NCBI RefSeq assembly: GCF_028680575.1 | Contig: NZ_JAPCKI010000021.1 | Span: 31,092 to 95,091, forward strand | DNA from: Acidovorax benzenivorans | Lineage (GTDB): Bacteria > Pseudomonadota > Gammaproteobacteria > Burkholderiales > Burkholderiaceae_C | Length of the DNA: 64,000 nt | Direction: 5' to 3' | Shown here: positions 1 to 8,054 of the stretch, one piece after another | How the letters are laid out: each line of letters opens with the position of its first letter | Position numbering within the stretch: position 1 is the first letter of the stretch | The notes under the pieces: generated by a model | The model's input: only the letters and a program-made list of their open reading frames with translations | What the model was told of the DNA's origin: nothing | The model's database searches: none | Program-made: the position numbers and the translations under genes

Positions 1-279
1 CTGCTGGCAGCTGGGGCCAAGGGCAAGCGTTTTGCGCTGCCCAACTCCAAGGTCATGATCCACCAACCTTTGGGTGGCATGCAAGGCCAGGCGACCGAGA
101 TCGAGATCCACGCCCGTGAGATTCTCAAGACCCGCGAGCAGCTCAACAAGATCCTGGCCGAGCGTACCGGCCAGCCTCTGGAGAAGATCCAGCGTGATAC
201 CGAGCGTGACTATTTCCTGTCGGCCGACGAGGCCAAGGACTATGGTTTGGTCGATCAGGTGATCAGCCAACGCGCCTGA
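1..279 (+). CDS. clpP: ATP-dependent Clp protease proteolytic subunit ClpP, 3' part
   Basis: Serine peptidase subunit that forms the tetradecameric proteolytic chamber used by ClpX in the cytoplasm. The reading frame is open at the left edge and shows the last 92 residues. The catalytic His lies in KVMIHQP and the catalytic Asp in TERDYF, both in family positions relative to the C-terminus; the nucleophilic Ser lies just outside the window. The end (YGLVDQVI) is typical. It is followed by an intrinsic terminator and clpX, the usual proteobacterial order. Confidence 0.97.
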   Translation: MLAAGAKGKRFALPNSKVMIHQPLGGMQGQATEIEIHAREILKTREQLNKILAERTGQPLEKIQRDTERDYFLSADEAKDYGLVDQVISQRA

Positions 280-299
280 TCGCCCGAGGGCGATGAAGC

Positions 300-331
300 G
301 GCGTTTTCCCGTGGGGAAGACGCCGTTTTTT
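300..331 (+). terminator. Intrinsic terminator after clpP
   Basis: An 11-bp stem (300-310 with 314-324, one G-T pair) closes a 3-nt loop and is followed by a run of six T. It lies 21 bp after the clpP stop, so some clpX transcription probably starts separately or comes from read-through. Confidence 0.85.
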
Positions 332-381
332 ATTTGGTTATCATCCCGACAACTTTCCGAAACAAGCAAGGCATTGCCCCC

Positions 382-1647
382 ATGGCCGAGAAAAAAGGCT
401 CTTCCAGCGAAAAAACCCTTTACTGCTCTTTCTGCGGCAAAAGCCAGCACGAAGTGAAGAAGCTGATCGCCGGTCCGTCGGTCTTTATCTGCGACGAGTG
501 CATTGACCTGTGCAACGAGATCATCCGCGACGAACTGCCGGCCGGTGATCTGGCCCGCGAAGGTCGCAGCGACCTGCCCACGCCGGTCGAGATCAAGACC
601 AACCTTGACAACTACGTGATTGGCCAGGACGTGGCCAAGCGCACGCTGGCGGTCGCGGTGTACAACCACTACAAGCGCCTGCGCCACAAGGACAAGGCCC
701 ACAAGGACGATGTGGAGCTGTCCAAGAGCAACATCCTGCTGATTGGCCCCACGGGCTCTGGCAAGACGTTGCTGGCCCAGACCCTGGCGCGCATGCTGGA
801 CGTACCGTTTGTGATGGCCGACGCCACCACGCTGACCGAGGCCGGCTATGTGGGCGAGGATGTGGAAAACATCGTCCAGAAGCTGCTGCAAAGCTGCAAC
901 TACGAGGTCGAGCGCGCTCAGCGTGGCATCGTCTACATCGACGAGATCGACAAGATCTCGCGCAAGTCGGATAACCCCAGCATCACGCGTGATGTGTCGG
1001 GTGAGGGCGTACAGCAGGCGCTGCTCAAGCTCATCGAAGGCACCATGGCCAGCGTGCCACCACAAGGTGGTCGCAAGCACCCCAACCAGGACTTTCTGCA
1101 GATCGACACGACCAACATCCTGTTCATCTGCGGTGGTGCGTTCGCAGGGTTGGAGAAGGTCATCGAGAACCGCACCGAGGCCTCGGGTATCGGGTTCGGC
1201 GCTTCGGTCAAGAGCAAGAAGCAGCGTTCGCTGACCGAGGTGTTCACCGAGATCGAGCCCGAAGACCTGATCAAGTTCGGCCTGATTCCTGAGCTGGTGG
1301 GACGTATGCCTGTGGTGACGGCCCTGGCTGAGCTGAGCGAAGACGCCTTGGTGCAGATACTGACCGAGCCCAAGAATGCGCTGGTCAAGCAGTACAGCAA
1401 ACTCCTGGCGATGGAAGGTGTGGACCTCGAAATCCGCCCCGCAGCCCTGAAAGCCATTGCCCGCAAGGCGCTGGCACGCAAGACAGGCGCCCGGGGCCTG
1501 CGTTCCATCCTGGAGCAATCGCTGATCGGTACGATGTTCGACCTGCCCAATACGAGCAATGTCGAGAAGGTGGTGGTGGACGAATCCACCATCGAAGAAA
1601 ACAAGCCGCCGCTGCTCGTATACCGCGAAGCGGCCAAGAAGGCCTGA
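382..1647 (+). CDS. clpX: ATP-dependent Clp protease ATPase subunit ClpX
   Basis: AAA+ unfoldase that recognises tagged proteins and threads them into ClpP. The 421-aa product is close to the E. coli length of 424. The N-terminal zinc-binding domain has Cys15, Cys18, Cys37 and Cys40; Walker A GPTGSGKT is at residues 122-129, followed by the Walker B motif VYIDEID and the IGF loop (SGIGFGAS) that docks on ClpP. The start at MAEKKGSS is chosen because the 16 codons upstream are not part of the family sequence. It lies between clpP and lon. Confidence 0.98.
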   Translation: MAEKKGSSSEKTLYCSFCGKSQHEVKKLIAGPSVFICDECIDLCNEIIRDELPAGDLAREGRSDLPTPVEIKTNLDNYVIGQDVAKRTLAVAVYNHYKRLRHKDKAHKDDVELSKSNILLIGPTGSGKTLLAQTLARMLDVPFVMADATTLTEAGYVGEDVENIVQKLLQSCNYEVERAQRGIVYIDEIDKISRKSDNPSITRDVSGEGVQQALLKLIEGTMASVPPQGGRKHPNQDFLQIDTTNILFICGGAFAGLEKVIENRTEASGIGFGASVKSKKQRSLTEVFTEIEPEDLIKFGLIPELVGRMPVVTALAELSEDALVQILTEPKNALVKQYSKLLAMEGVDLEIRPAALKAIARKALARKTGARGLRSILEQSLIGTMFDLPNTSNVEKVVVDESTIEENKPPLLVYREAAKKA

Positions 1648-1688
1648 GAAGACCGGAGCGGGCGCCTTGTTGTCGCCCTTTGAACCAT

Positions 1689-1724
1689 CAACCCTTGCGC
1701 CAGTACGGCTGCGTGCAAGGGTTG
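1689..1724. repeat. Inverted repeat in the clpX-lon gap
   Basis: CAACCCTTGC (1689-1698) is repeated inverted as GCAAGGGTTG (1715-1724). No T-run follows, so it is not a standard intrinsic terminator. It could be an mRNA hairpin or a regulator site upstream of the heat-shock-type gene lon. I could not identify a convincing sigma-32 promoter here. Confidence 0.4.
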
Positions 1725-1773
1725 AAAATCCCCACATGTGGACCCACTTCCACAGAGCACTTTGAGGATTTCC

Positions 1774-4215
1774 ATGTCCGGACATACCCCCCTGCCAGCC
1801 ACCCCCATCGACCTGCCCCTATTGCCTTTGCGCGATGTGGTGGTGTTCCCCCACATGGTGATCCCGCTTTTTGTGGGTCGCCCCAAGAGCATCAAGGCCC
1901 TGGAGATGGCCATGGAGGCCGACCGCCGCATCATGCTGGTGGCCCAAAAAGCCGCCGCCAAAGATGAGCCATCGGTGGAAGACATGTTTGATGTGGGATG
2001 TGTCTCCACCATCTTGCAGATGCTCAAGTTGCCCGACGGTACCGTGAAGGTGTTGGTGGAAGGCCAGCAACGTGCCCTCGTAACTTCCATTGAAGATGCC
2101 GAGACGCATTTCATGGCCACCGTGACGCCGGTGGAGGCGACACCTGAAGCCAACAAGCCCAGCGAAATCGAAGCCCTGCGCCGCGCGGTGATGCAGCAGT
2201 TTGACCAGTACGTCAAACTCAACAAGAAGATCCCGCCCGAGATCCTGACCTCCATCTCCAGCATTGACGACCCCGGCCGGTTGGCCGACACCATCGCCGC
2301 GCACCTGCCCCTCAAGCTTGAGAACAAGCAGGTGGTGCTGGACCTGTCGGACGTGAAGGCGCGCCTCGAAAACCTGTTCGAGCAGCTCGATCGCGAGGTG
2401 GACATCCTCAACGTGGACAAGAAAATCCGCGGCCGCGTGAAGCGCCAGATGGAGAAGAACCAGCGCGACTTCTACCTGAACGAGCAAGTCAAGGCCATCC
2501 AGAAAGAGCTGGGTGAGGGCGACGAAGGCGCCGACATCGAGGAGATCGAGAAAAAGATCAAGCTGGCCAAGATGCCTGCCGAGGCTCGCAAGAAGGCCGA
2601 GGCCGAGCTCAAGAAGCTCAAGCTGATGTCGCCCATGTCGGCCGAGGCGACGGTGGTACGCAACTACATCGATGTGCTCACCGCGCTGCCATGGAGCAAG
2701 AGGACCAAGATCAAGCACGACCTGGTGAATGCCGAGGGCGTGCTCAACGAAGACCATTTCGGCCTCGACAAGGTCAAGGACCGCATCCTTGAATACCTCG
2801 CGGTGCAGCAGCGCGTGGACAAGGTCAAGGCGCCTATCCTGTGCCTGGTGGGACCTCCTGGCGTGGGCAAAACCTCGTTGGGGCAGTCGATCGCCAAGGC
2901 CACGGGTCGCAAGTACGTGCGCATGGCGCTGGGTGGCATGCGCGATGAGGCCGAGATCCGTGGGCACCGCCGCACTTACATCGGCGCGCTGCCGGGCAAG
3001 GTGCTGCAGAGCCTTTCGAAGGTGGGCACGCGCAATCCGCTGTTCCTGCTGGATGAGATCGACAAACTGGGCACCGACTTCCGGGGCGACCCGTCGAGTG
3101 CCCTGCTGGAGGTGCTGGACCCCGAGCAAAACCATACCTTTGGCGATCACTACGTTGAGGTGGACTTCGACCTGAGCGATGTGATGTTCGTTGCCACATC
3201 AAACTCAATGAACATTCCGCCTGCGCTGCTCGACCGCATGGAAGTGATCCGCCTGTCGGGGTACACCGAGGATGAGAAGACCAGCATCGCCATGAAGTAC
3301 CTGCTGCCCAAGCAGCTCAAGAACAACGGCGTAAAGGACGAAGAGCTGCTCATCACCGAGCCTGCGGTGCGCGACATGGTGCGCTACTACACGCGTGAGG
3401 CGGGCGTGCGCTCGCTGGAGCGCGAGCTGTCCAAAATTTGCCGCAAGGTGGTCAAGGGCCTGCAACTCAAGAAGCTGGAGCCACAGGTGATCGTCACGGC
3501 TGACAACCTGCCTGACTTTTTGGGCGTGCGCAAGTATTCCTACGGCCGTGCCGAGCTGCAAAACCAGATAGGGCAGGTGGTGGGACTGGCTTGGACCGAG
3601 GTGGGTGGCGACCTGTTGACCATCGAGGCGGCGATCATGCCTGGCAAGGGGGTGATCACACGCACGGGTTCGCTGGGGGATGTGATGAAGGAATCCGTGG
3701 AGGCCGCTCGCACCGTGGTGCGTAGCCGCGCGCGCATGCTGGGTATCAAGGACGAAATGTTCGAAAAGCGCGACATTCACATTCACGTGCCAGATGGTGC
3801 CACGCCCAAGGATGGCCCGAGTGCGGGAGCTGCGATGACCACGGCGTTTGTTTCGGCGCTCACAGGCATTCCGGTGCGCGGTGACGTGGCCATGACGGGC
3901 GAGATCACGCTGCGTGGCGAGGTCACGGCCATCGGTGGCCTCAAGGAAAAGCTGCTGGCCGCGTTGCGGGGTGGCATCAAGACCGTGCTGATCCCTGAAG
4001 AGAACGTGAAAGACCTGACCGAGATTCCGGACAACGTCAAGAGCGGCTTGGAGATCGTGCCCGTGCGGTGGATCGACAAAGTGCTGGAGGTAGCGCTGGA
4101 GAGCAAGCCTGTGCCGTTGACGGATGAAGAGGTTGCCGTGGCGGCCGCTGCGGTACCTGTGCCGACGGACAAGGCGACCGTGTCGTCCGCCGCTGCCGAT
4201 GGATTGAAACATTGA
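1774..4215 (+). CDS. lon: ATP-dependent protease La (Lon)
   Basis: Cytoplasmic homo-hexameric AAA+ serine protease degrading misfolded and regulatory proteins. The 813-aa product has the N-terminal LAN substrate domain, a charged coiled-coil region around residues 210-300, Walker A GPPGVGKT at 360-367, and a C-terminal protease domain with catalytic Ser683 (in KDGPSAG) and Lys726 (in GGLKEK), spaced 43 residues as in E. coli. The start at MSGHTPLP follows a GAGG ribosome site 6 bp upstream; the 12 codons before it are not family-like. The C-terminal tail is Ala/Val-rich. Confidence 0.98.
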   Translation: MSGHTPLPATPIDLPLLPLRDVVVFPHMVIPLFVGRPKSIKALEMAMEADRRIMLVAQKAAAKDEPSVEDMFDVGCVSTILQMLKLPDGTVKVLVEGQQRALVTSIEDAETHFMATVTPVEATPEANKPSEIEALRRAVMQQFDQYVKLNKKIPPEILTSISSIDDPGRLADTIAAHLPLKLENKQVVLDLSDVKARLENLFEQLDREVDILNVDKKIRGRVKRQMEKNQRDFYLNEQVKAIQKELGEGDEGADIEEIEKKIKLAKMPAEARKKAEAELKKLKLMSPMSAEATVVRNYIDVLTALPWSKRTKIKHDLVNAEGVLNEDHFGLDKVKDRILEYLAVQQRVDKVKAPILCLVGPPGVGKTSLGQSIAKATGRKYVRMALGGMRDEAEIRGHRRTYIGALPGKVLQSLSKVGTRNPLFLLDEIDKLGTDFRGDPSSALLEVLDPEQNHTFGDHYVEVDFDLSDVMFVATSNSMNIPPALLDRMEVIRLSGYTEDEKTSIAMKYLLPKQLKNNGVKDEELLITEPAVRDMVRYYTREAGVRSLERELSKICRKVVKGLQLKKLEPQVIVTADNLPDFLGVRKYSYGRAELQNQIGQVVGLAWTEVGGDLLTIEAAIMPGKGVITRTGSLGDVMKESVEAARTVVRSRARMLGIKDEMFEKRDIHIHVPDGATPKDGPSAGAAMTTAFVSALTGIPVRGDVAMTGEITLRGEVTAIGGLKEKLLAALRGGIKTVLIPEENVKDLTEIPDNVKSGLEIVPVRWIDKVLEVALESKPVPLTDEEVAVAAAAVPVPTDKATVSSAAADGLKH

Positions 4216-4222
4216 CGCAAAA

Positions 4223-4244
4223 TTTTTTGGGGACCCCCAAAAAA
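4223..4244 (+). terminator. Hairpin after lon
   Basis: Six T plus four G pair with four C plus six A around a tiny loop, 7 bp after the lon stop. On the plus strand it lacks a trailing T-run beyond the stem, so it may work as a weak or bidirectional terminator. Confidence 0.5.
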
Positions 4245-4255
4245 TGCGCTACAAT

Positions 4256-4290
4256 TCATTCCATCGCAGCAAACGTTGTACAATGTGAGG
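4256..4290 (+). promoter_or_regulatory. Probable promoter of the first tRNA-Gly
   Basis: TACAAT (4279-4284) is a good -10 candidate, followed by GTGAGGCTT. A nearly matching TATAAT-TTGAGGCTT occurs before the second tRNA-Gly gene (4628), and this shared context is the main support. The -35 is weak (around 4256-4261). Confidence 0.4.
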
Positions 4291-4302
4291 CTTCGGTAAA
4301 AT

Positions 4303-4378
4303 GCGGGAATAGCTCAGTTGGTAGAGCGCAACCTTGCCAAGGTTGAGGTCGAGAGTTCGAGACTCTTTTCCCGCTCCA
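4303..4378 (+). tRNA. tRNA-Gly (anticodon GCC), copy 1
   Basis: A 76-nt cloverleaf with encoded CCA. The acceptor arms GCGGGAA/TTCCCGC pair, the D-loop has AGCTCAGTTGGTAGAGC, the anticodon loop TTGCCAA gives GCC, and the T-arm has GTTCGAGAC. The sequence is identical to the copy at 4685-4760. Confidence 0.97.
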
Positions 4379-4386
4379 ATTTCCAC

Positions 4387-4416
4387 AAAAAAGGGAAGCA
4401 GTTGCTTCCCTTTTTT
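4387..4416 (+). terminator. Intrinsic terminator after tRNA-Gly copy 1
   Basis: AAAAGGGAAGCA pairs with TGCTTCCCTTTT around a GT turn and is followed by T residues. A related hairpin with the same stem core follows the second tRNA-Gly gene, suggesting the tRNA and its terminator were duplicated as one unit. Confidence 0.85.
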
Positions 4417-4437
4417 GTCAAAGGAATGCGAATTCCT

Positions 4438-4511
4438 GGCGCGGTAGCAAAGCGGTTATGCCCCGGATTGCAAATCCGGTTAGTCCGGTTCGACTCCGGA
4501 CCGCGCCTCCA
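4438..4511 (+). tRNA. tRNA-Cys (anticodon GCA)
   Basis: A 74-nt cloverleaf with encoded CCA. The acceptor arms GGCGCGG/CCGCGCC pair fully, the anticodon loop ATTGCAAAT gives GCA, and the T-loop is GGTTCGACTCC. It follows the terminator of tRNA-Gly copy 1 by 21 bp. The gap after it (4512-4684) holds an inverted repeat GATACGA/TCGTATC (4514-4575 region) and a T-run near 4589. Confidence 0.97.
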
Positions 4512-4604
4512 GATACGATCTGCAGTGGTAGTGCGATAAAGCCCTCAGGGCTCAACGCAAACAAGGGTCGTATCGTTGGATGGTTAGATTTTTTTGGCTT
4601 GCAA

Positions 4605-4640
4605 TCGAATACGGCCAAAAATAGCGATATAATTTGAGGC
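4605..4640 (+). promoter_or_regulatory. Probable promoter of the second tRNA-Gly
   Basis: A perfect TATAAT (4628-4633) lies 51 bp before the tRNA and is followed by TTGAGGCTT, matching the context before tRNA-Gly copy 1. The -35 (TCGAAT, 4605-4610, 17-bp spacing) is poor. Confidence 0.45.
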
Positions 4641-4684
4641 TTGCTGATAAGCGCTGACGGAAACGCTGGTGAACTCAAGCAAAT

Positions 4685-4760
4685 GCGGGAATAGCTCAGT
4701 TGGTAGAGCGCAACCTTGCCAAGGTTGAGGTCGAGAGTTCGAGACTCTTTTCCCGCTCCA
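4685..4760 (+). tRNA. tRNA-Gly (anticodon GCC), copy 2
   Basis: Identical over 76 nt to the gene at 4303-4378, including the encoded CCA and the preceding AAATGCGGG context. Identity across the gene and similarity of the flanking terminator indicate a recent local duplication or gene conversion. Confidence 0.97.
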
Positions 4761-4766
4761 TATTTG

Positions 4767-4794
4767 AAAAGGGAAGCTTAGGCTTCCCTTTTTT
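4767..4794 (+). terminator. Intrinsic terminator after tRNA-Gly copy 2
   Basis: AAAAGGGAAGC (4767-4777) pairs with GCTTCCCTTTT (4782-4792) around TTAG, followed by further T. The stem core matches the terminator at 4387-4416. Confidence 0.85.
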
Positions 4795-4913
4795 CTTGGT
4801 GGTGCAGGGCGTGCTGTTTTCAAGCAGCAGCCGTGGCCAGAGAGACAACAGGGCATTGCGCGCGTGCGCGGCCCGGGTTACGCTGCGACGCAGGTGTGCG
4901 CTCAGCAGCCGGC

Positions 4914-4954
4914 GCCCCGATGGTGAAATTGGTAGACACTGCGGACTTAAAACC
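4914..4954 (+). pseudogene. Truncated tRNA-Leu(UAA), 5' half only
   Basis: GCCCCGA, TGGTGAAATTGG and GTAGACAC match the 5' acceptor strand and D-arm of the tRNA-Leu 237 bp downstream, and the loop CTTAAAA carries an uninterrupted UAA anticodon. After the loop the sequence diverges: no matching 3' anticodon strand, variable arm, T-arm or acceptor is found before 5150. It reads as an intron-free tRNA-Leu(UAA) cut at the anticodon stem. The rest of 4961-5150 shows only small hairpins. Confidence 0.7.
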
Positions 4955-5150
4955 TCCTTTGTCAAGTCTTCTTCTTTGCGAGGGAGTGGCCCGCAAAGCT
5001 AGGATTGGCGCGGGTTTCCAGGCATTCAGGTGCGCAGCCTGAGTTGGTCTGTTGGACGGCTAGGAGCCAGCTAGGAGCCAAGCGCGCGGTACAGTTAGAG
5101 CAAGCCCGGCGGTAGTCGGGCGAAAATGGATTGAGTAACGAGTCAAACCA

Positions 5151-5468
5151 GCCCGAGTGGTGAAACTGGTAGACACAAGGGACTTGAAGAAATTTGAGCC
5201 CTCCGGAGGAAACTCCGAAGGTGAAGCCCGTCAAATTCGGTGAATGCCCTGGACGCGCAAGCGTTCGAGCCAACGCCGAGCCAAGCCCTGAATCGAAAGG
5301 TTCGTGGGAAGGTGTAGAGAGCAGACGGCGGGCACCTACGGCCGCAAGGCTATGGTGAAGGCGTGCTCCAGACCACGAACAGCGCTTGCGCTGGCGGCGA
5401 AAGTCGAAGTGGTAAGAAAATCCCTCGACCTCACGGTCATGCCGGTTCGATTCCGGCCTCGGGCACCA
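5151..5468 (+). tRNA. tRNA-Leu (anticodon UAA) interrupted by a group I intron
   Basis: Exon 1 is 5151-5185 and exon 2 is 5417-5468, giving an 87-nt mature tRNA with encoded CCA. The acceptor GCCCGAG/CTCGGGC pairs perfectly, the anticodon stem AGGGA/TCCCT closes the loop CTT|AAAA, and a class II variable arm follows. The intron lies after U34 of the anticodon, the position used by the well-known cyanobacterial tRNA-Leu(UAA) introns. A strong terminator follows and the ICE starts right after it. Confidence 0.95.
5186..5416 (+). ncRNA. Group I intron (IC3-like, small) in tRNA-Leu(UAA)
   Basis: The 231-nt insert ends in the required G (5416) and follows a U (5185). The internal guide GAG (5196-5198) pairs with C32-U33-U34, giving the U-G pair at the splice site. 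P2 is CGGAG-GAAA-CTCCG (5204-5217), P6 is GAATC-GAAA-GGTTC (5290-5303), P7 pairs GAGCA (5319-5323) with TGCTC (5364-5368), and P8 has a GCAA loop. The blocks GTCAAATTCGG, CAACGCCGAGCCAAGC, AAGGTGTAGAGA and CTATGGTGAAGGC match what is known of the Azoarcus tRNA-Ile intron core. No homing endonuclease is encoded. Confidence 0.93.
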
Positions 5469-5474
5469 ATGCGG

Positions 5475-5508
5475 AAGCCGTTCTCGCATTTGCGGGGACG
5501 GCTTTTTT
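5475..5508 (+). terminator. Intrinsic terminator after tRNA-Leu; ICE boundary lies here
   Basis: A 14-bp stem (5475-5488 with 5491-5504) ends in a T-run at 5503-5508. The stop codon of the last ICE gene on the minus strand (5507-5509) falls inside this T-run, so chromosome and element meet in or next to it. Confidence 0.9.
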
Positions 5509-5794
5509 AGTCGGATGAACGATTTGCAATCGATTCTCTTTGGCTGACTCCGGAAGGTTTGTGCCTCGCCGGTTTAACAGCATCGGATCTTCTGAAGCCG
5601 CGATCTCGTGCCATGAACGCTTCCAGCATGTGCGGGATTAGCGTTGCCGCATCGACCGTCTCGCCATACGCCTGCGCGTGCAGTGCGGCGTAGCGGTCGA
5701 GGTCGCCTTTCAGGCTGGCCGGGCACGAGAAGGTCAGCTTGATGGCTTCATGGCGAGGCAGAGGGCCAAGCCGCAATTTCTTGGTTGTGCTCAT
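5507..5794 (-). CDS. DUF2274 family protein, distal trb operon gene
   Basis: A 95-aa basic protein with family-typical text (LRLGPLPRHEAIKLTF, then ASLKGDLDRYAALHAQ) of unknown function that ends the trb operon in Tn4371-like elements. Its ATG overlaps the trbI stop by 4 bp, so the two are translationally coupled. The last roughly 20 residues (KPSGVSQRESIANRSSD) look unlike the compact family end, and the stop lies in the chromosomal tRNA terminator; the tail may be encoded by the integration junction. Confidence 0.8.
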   Translation of the reverse strand: MSTTKKLRLGPLPRHEAIKLTFSCPASLKGDLDRYAALHAQAYGETVDAATLIPHMLEAFMARDRGFRRSDAVKPARHKPSGVSQRESIANRSSD

Positions 5795-7068
5795 CGTGAA
5801 GTTTCCTTGTTGAAAAAGAGCGGTTGGTAGGGACGCAATACCAGGTCGCGGTTGATGATGATCCGCACTGGCAGACCCGGCCGCTCGGTCAAGGTCGGCT
5901 GGATGTTCATGTTGCGGCGGGTCATCTCTTGACCCACCTGATTGATGCTGTCCTGGGCGCTGTCGCGCCCCGCGATGACGATGCGGTTGCCGTCCTGCCG
6001 GTTTTCCGGCGCGGCCAGCTCAGCGCCCACGCCCAGCATCGTCGTCAGCGCCGCGCCGGCGACGATGCGGCCCCAGTGGTAGTCCACGCTGTCTTCCAGG
6101 CCGGAATAGCCTGCCGGGTCGGTGCCCACGAGGTTGTCGATGGTCAGTGAAGACGTGTCTGGCAGGATGATCCGGTTCCACACCACCTGCACGCGGCTCT
6201 GCCCGTAGCTGACCTGGCTGTTGTATTTGCCCAGGATGCGCGATCCCTGCGGGATCAGCAGGAACTTGCCCGTGGCCGTGTCATAGACCGGCTCCGTCAC
6301 CGTGGCGATCACGTCGCCTGGAAGATCGGACTTGATGCCCGTCACCAGCGCCCCCGCGATCACTGTCCCGGCCATCACCTGATAGGGCGAAGCCGGCATT
6401 TGCAGATTGCCGGAATTACGGGTCTCCGTAGCGCCGCCTTTCAGGAAAGCCTCTTTCTGGTCTTGCCGGTTCTGCGTGGCGATCGGGTCGGCAGGCTGGG
6501 CCGCCGTCGAGGCAGGCCCGGCCGCCAACGGATCGAAGCTCGCCAAGGTACTGCCGGGCGCAGCCGCCGCGACTTGGGCTGCGGCAGGCGCCGCGGCCTT
6601 GCCCTGCTGGCCCGAGCGAAAGAACACCGCCGAGGCTGCCGCCGCGTCCGCCTCCTTGCGCAAGGCATCCTCGGGGTCATGGCCCGGCGGCGCATAGGTG
6701 GGCGTCACGGGCTGCTGCGACTTCACGATGGCCGGCCCAAGATCGCCGGGCAGCGGCGGCCCCAGCTCGGGCACCTTCGGCGGCAGTTTGGAATAGTCCG
6801 AAGGCAAGCCGTCCAGCCCTTCGGACTTGGAGACGCGATCGACGTTGTAAAGCTCGGTCTGCTCGCCCGCGCCGCGCCGGTGCGGTTGCAGCGACCAGAT
6901 CGTGGCCCCGAGCACGGCGACCGACAGGCCGCCCATCAGCATCGCCAGCGTGCGCCGGTTCAACCGCGTGACCGGGCGCGGCTGCGCGCGCAGCGCCACC
7001 GCCTCGGGCGCGACCTTGCCCGCTTGCGGCGCGGCACGGACGGGAGTGTCGTCCTGGCTCATGGTCAA
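5791..7068 (-). CDS. trbI: Conjugal transfer protein TrbI (VirB10-like)
   Basis: VirB10-type scaffold linking inner and outer membrane parts of the mating-pair type IV secretion channel. The 425-aa product has a short cytoplasmic N-terminus, one membrane segment at about residues 40-60, a Pro-rich periplasmic linker (about 80-135) and a C-terminal TrbI domain (about 220-410, with VIAGALVTGIKSDLPGDV). The next Met (MSQDD) two codons in is an equally good start. It overlaps DUF2274 by 4 bp, and trbG reads into its start. Confidence 0.95.
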   Translation of the reverse strand: MTMSQDDTPVRAAPQAGKVAPEAVALRAQPRPVTRLNRRTLAMLMGGLSVAVLGATIWSLQPHRRGAGEQTELYNVDRVSKSEGLDGLPSDYSKLPPKVPELGPPLPGDLGPAIVKSQQPVTPTYAPPGHDPEDALRKEADAAAASAVFFRSGQQGKAAAPAAAQVAAAAPGSTLASFDPLAAGPASTAAQPADPIATQNRQDQKEAFLKGGATETRNSGNLQMPASPYQVMAGTVIAGALVTGIKSDLPGDVIATVTEPVYDTATGKFLLIPQGSRILGKYNSQVSYGQSRVQVVWNRIILPDTSSLTIDNLVGTDPAGYSGLEDSVDYHWGRIVAGAALTTMLGVGAELAAPENRQDGNRIVIAGRDSAQDSINQVGQEMTRRNMNIQPTLTERPGLPVRIIINRDLVLRPYQPLFFNKETSR

Positions 7069-8054
7069 TTCCTCCGCGTGCCATCCGTGCGTTCGATCCG
7101 CACCACGTCGCCCTTGTCGCCGCCCAGGCGCAGTTCGGCAGCGCCGAACAGCCGATCCACGATGTAGTACGGTGGGCGGAAGCGGTAATTCACCAGTTGC
7201 CCGTCGCCCTGTGCTCCGATTACGAACAGCGGCGGCAGCTCGTCTTGCGCAATGCCGGCAGGGAACTGGATATAGACCTTCTCGCCGTCATCGAAGGCGC
7301 GCAGCGGCTTCCACGGCGGACTGCTGCCGCTGATGGCGTAGCGGAAGCGGATCTTCGCCAGTGACAGGCCGGTATCGACCGGCGCGGCCGTCTGCGCGGC
7401 CTGCGCCTGGCGCTGCAAGGCCAGCATCTTGTCCTTCGGGTATTCCCACGAGATGGACGCCATCCATGTCTTTTCGGTCGAGGTCAGCTCCAGCAAGTAG
7501 GTGCGCCGACTGGTGGTGATGACGAGATTCGTCTTGAGGCCGGATCGGACCGGCTTGACCATCACGTTGACGCGCAGCGCATCGCCGGCGCCGCTAGATG
7601 TGTCCCCCACGATCCAGCGCACCGTGTCGCCGGCGGCCACCGTCACCAGTTCCTCGCCCGGCTGCAGGGCAACCACCGTCACGCGGCTGACGGCCGCATA
7701 GACCTGATACAGCGCGCCATCGGTGAAAGGCCAGACCTGAATTGCGTTGACGTAGCCCTCGCGCGTGGGCGCGACACGCGCCTCGGAATTGGCGCGCGAG
7801 ACGCGCACCTTTTCGTCTGCCGGCTCCGGCACAGGCTTGGCGTCCTCGGCTTCGGGCAACGGCTTCAACTGCGCTGGCAGCGCCAGCGGCTCGGGCACCT
7901 TGACCACTTCCACCGGCGCAGGCGGCTCCGGCAGCGGCTGGGCCTGCACCGGCTCATCGAGCGAGATCACGGGCGGCGGCTTGCCCTGCGTGGCGCAGCC
8001 CGCCAAGGCAGCGAGCATCAATGGCAAAGCGTAAAGGCGGAAAGACAAGTTCAT
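7065..8054 (-). CDS. trbG: Conjugal transfer protein TrbG (VirB9-like lipoprotein)
   Basis: VirB9-type outer-membrane-complex component. The 329-aa product starts with a lipoprotein signal ending LAALAGC (Cys20), then a Pro-rich linker and a VirB9/CagX-like domain from about residue 100 (VWPFTDGALYQVYA) to the end. The start at MNLSFRLY is preferred over a longer frame because it gives a proper signal peptide and overlaps the trbF stop as ATGA. Confidence 0.95.
   Translation of the reverse strand: MNLSFRLYALPLMLAALAGCATQGKPPPVISLDEPVQAQPLPEPPAPVEVVKVPEPLALPAQLKPLPEAEDAKPVPEPADEKVRVSRANSEARVAPTREGYVNAIQVWPFTDGALYQVYAAVSRVTVVALQPGEELVTVAAGDTVRWIVGDTSSGAGDALRVNVMVKPVRSGLKTNLVITTSRRTYLLELTSTEKTWMASISWEYPKDKMLALQRQAQAAQTAAPVDTGLSLAKIRFRYAISGSSPPWKPLRAFDDGEKVYIQFPAGIAQDELPPLFVIGAQGDGQLVNYRFRPPYYIVDRLFGAAELRLGGDKGDVVRIERTDGTRRN

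Noticed and set aside
326..333. TTTTTTAT, matching the TTTTTYAT attachment motif of Tn4371-like elements
   Set aside because: It is the T-run of the clpP terminator, and no ICE gene or junction is near.
1689..1760. Possible sigma-32 promoter upstream of lon (TTGAAA and CCCCAC)
   Set aside because: The spacing and order of the two elements do not fit the heat-shock consensus.
933..2420. Long minus-strand open frame of 495 codons across clpX and lon
   Set aside because: It is antisense to two certain genes, spans their gap, and gives a Ser/Arg-rich peptide without family features, as expected in GC-rich DNA.
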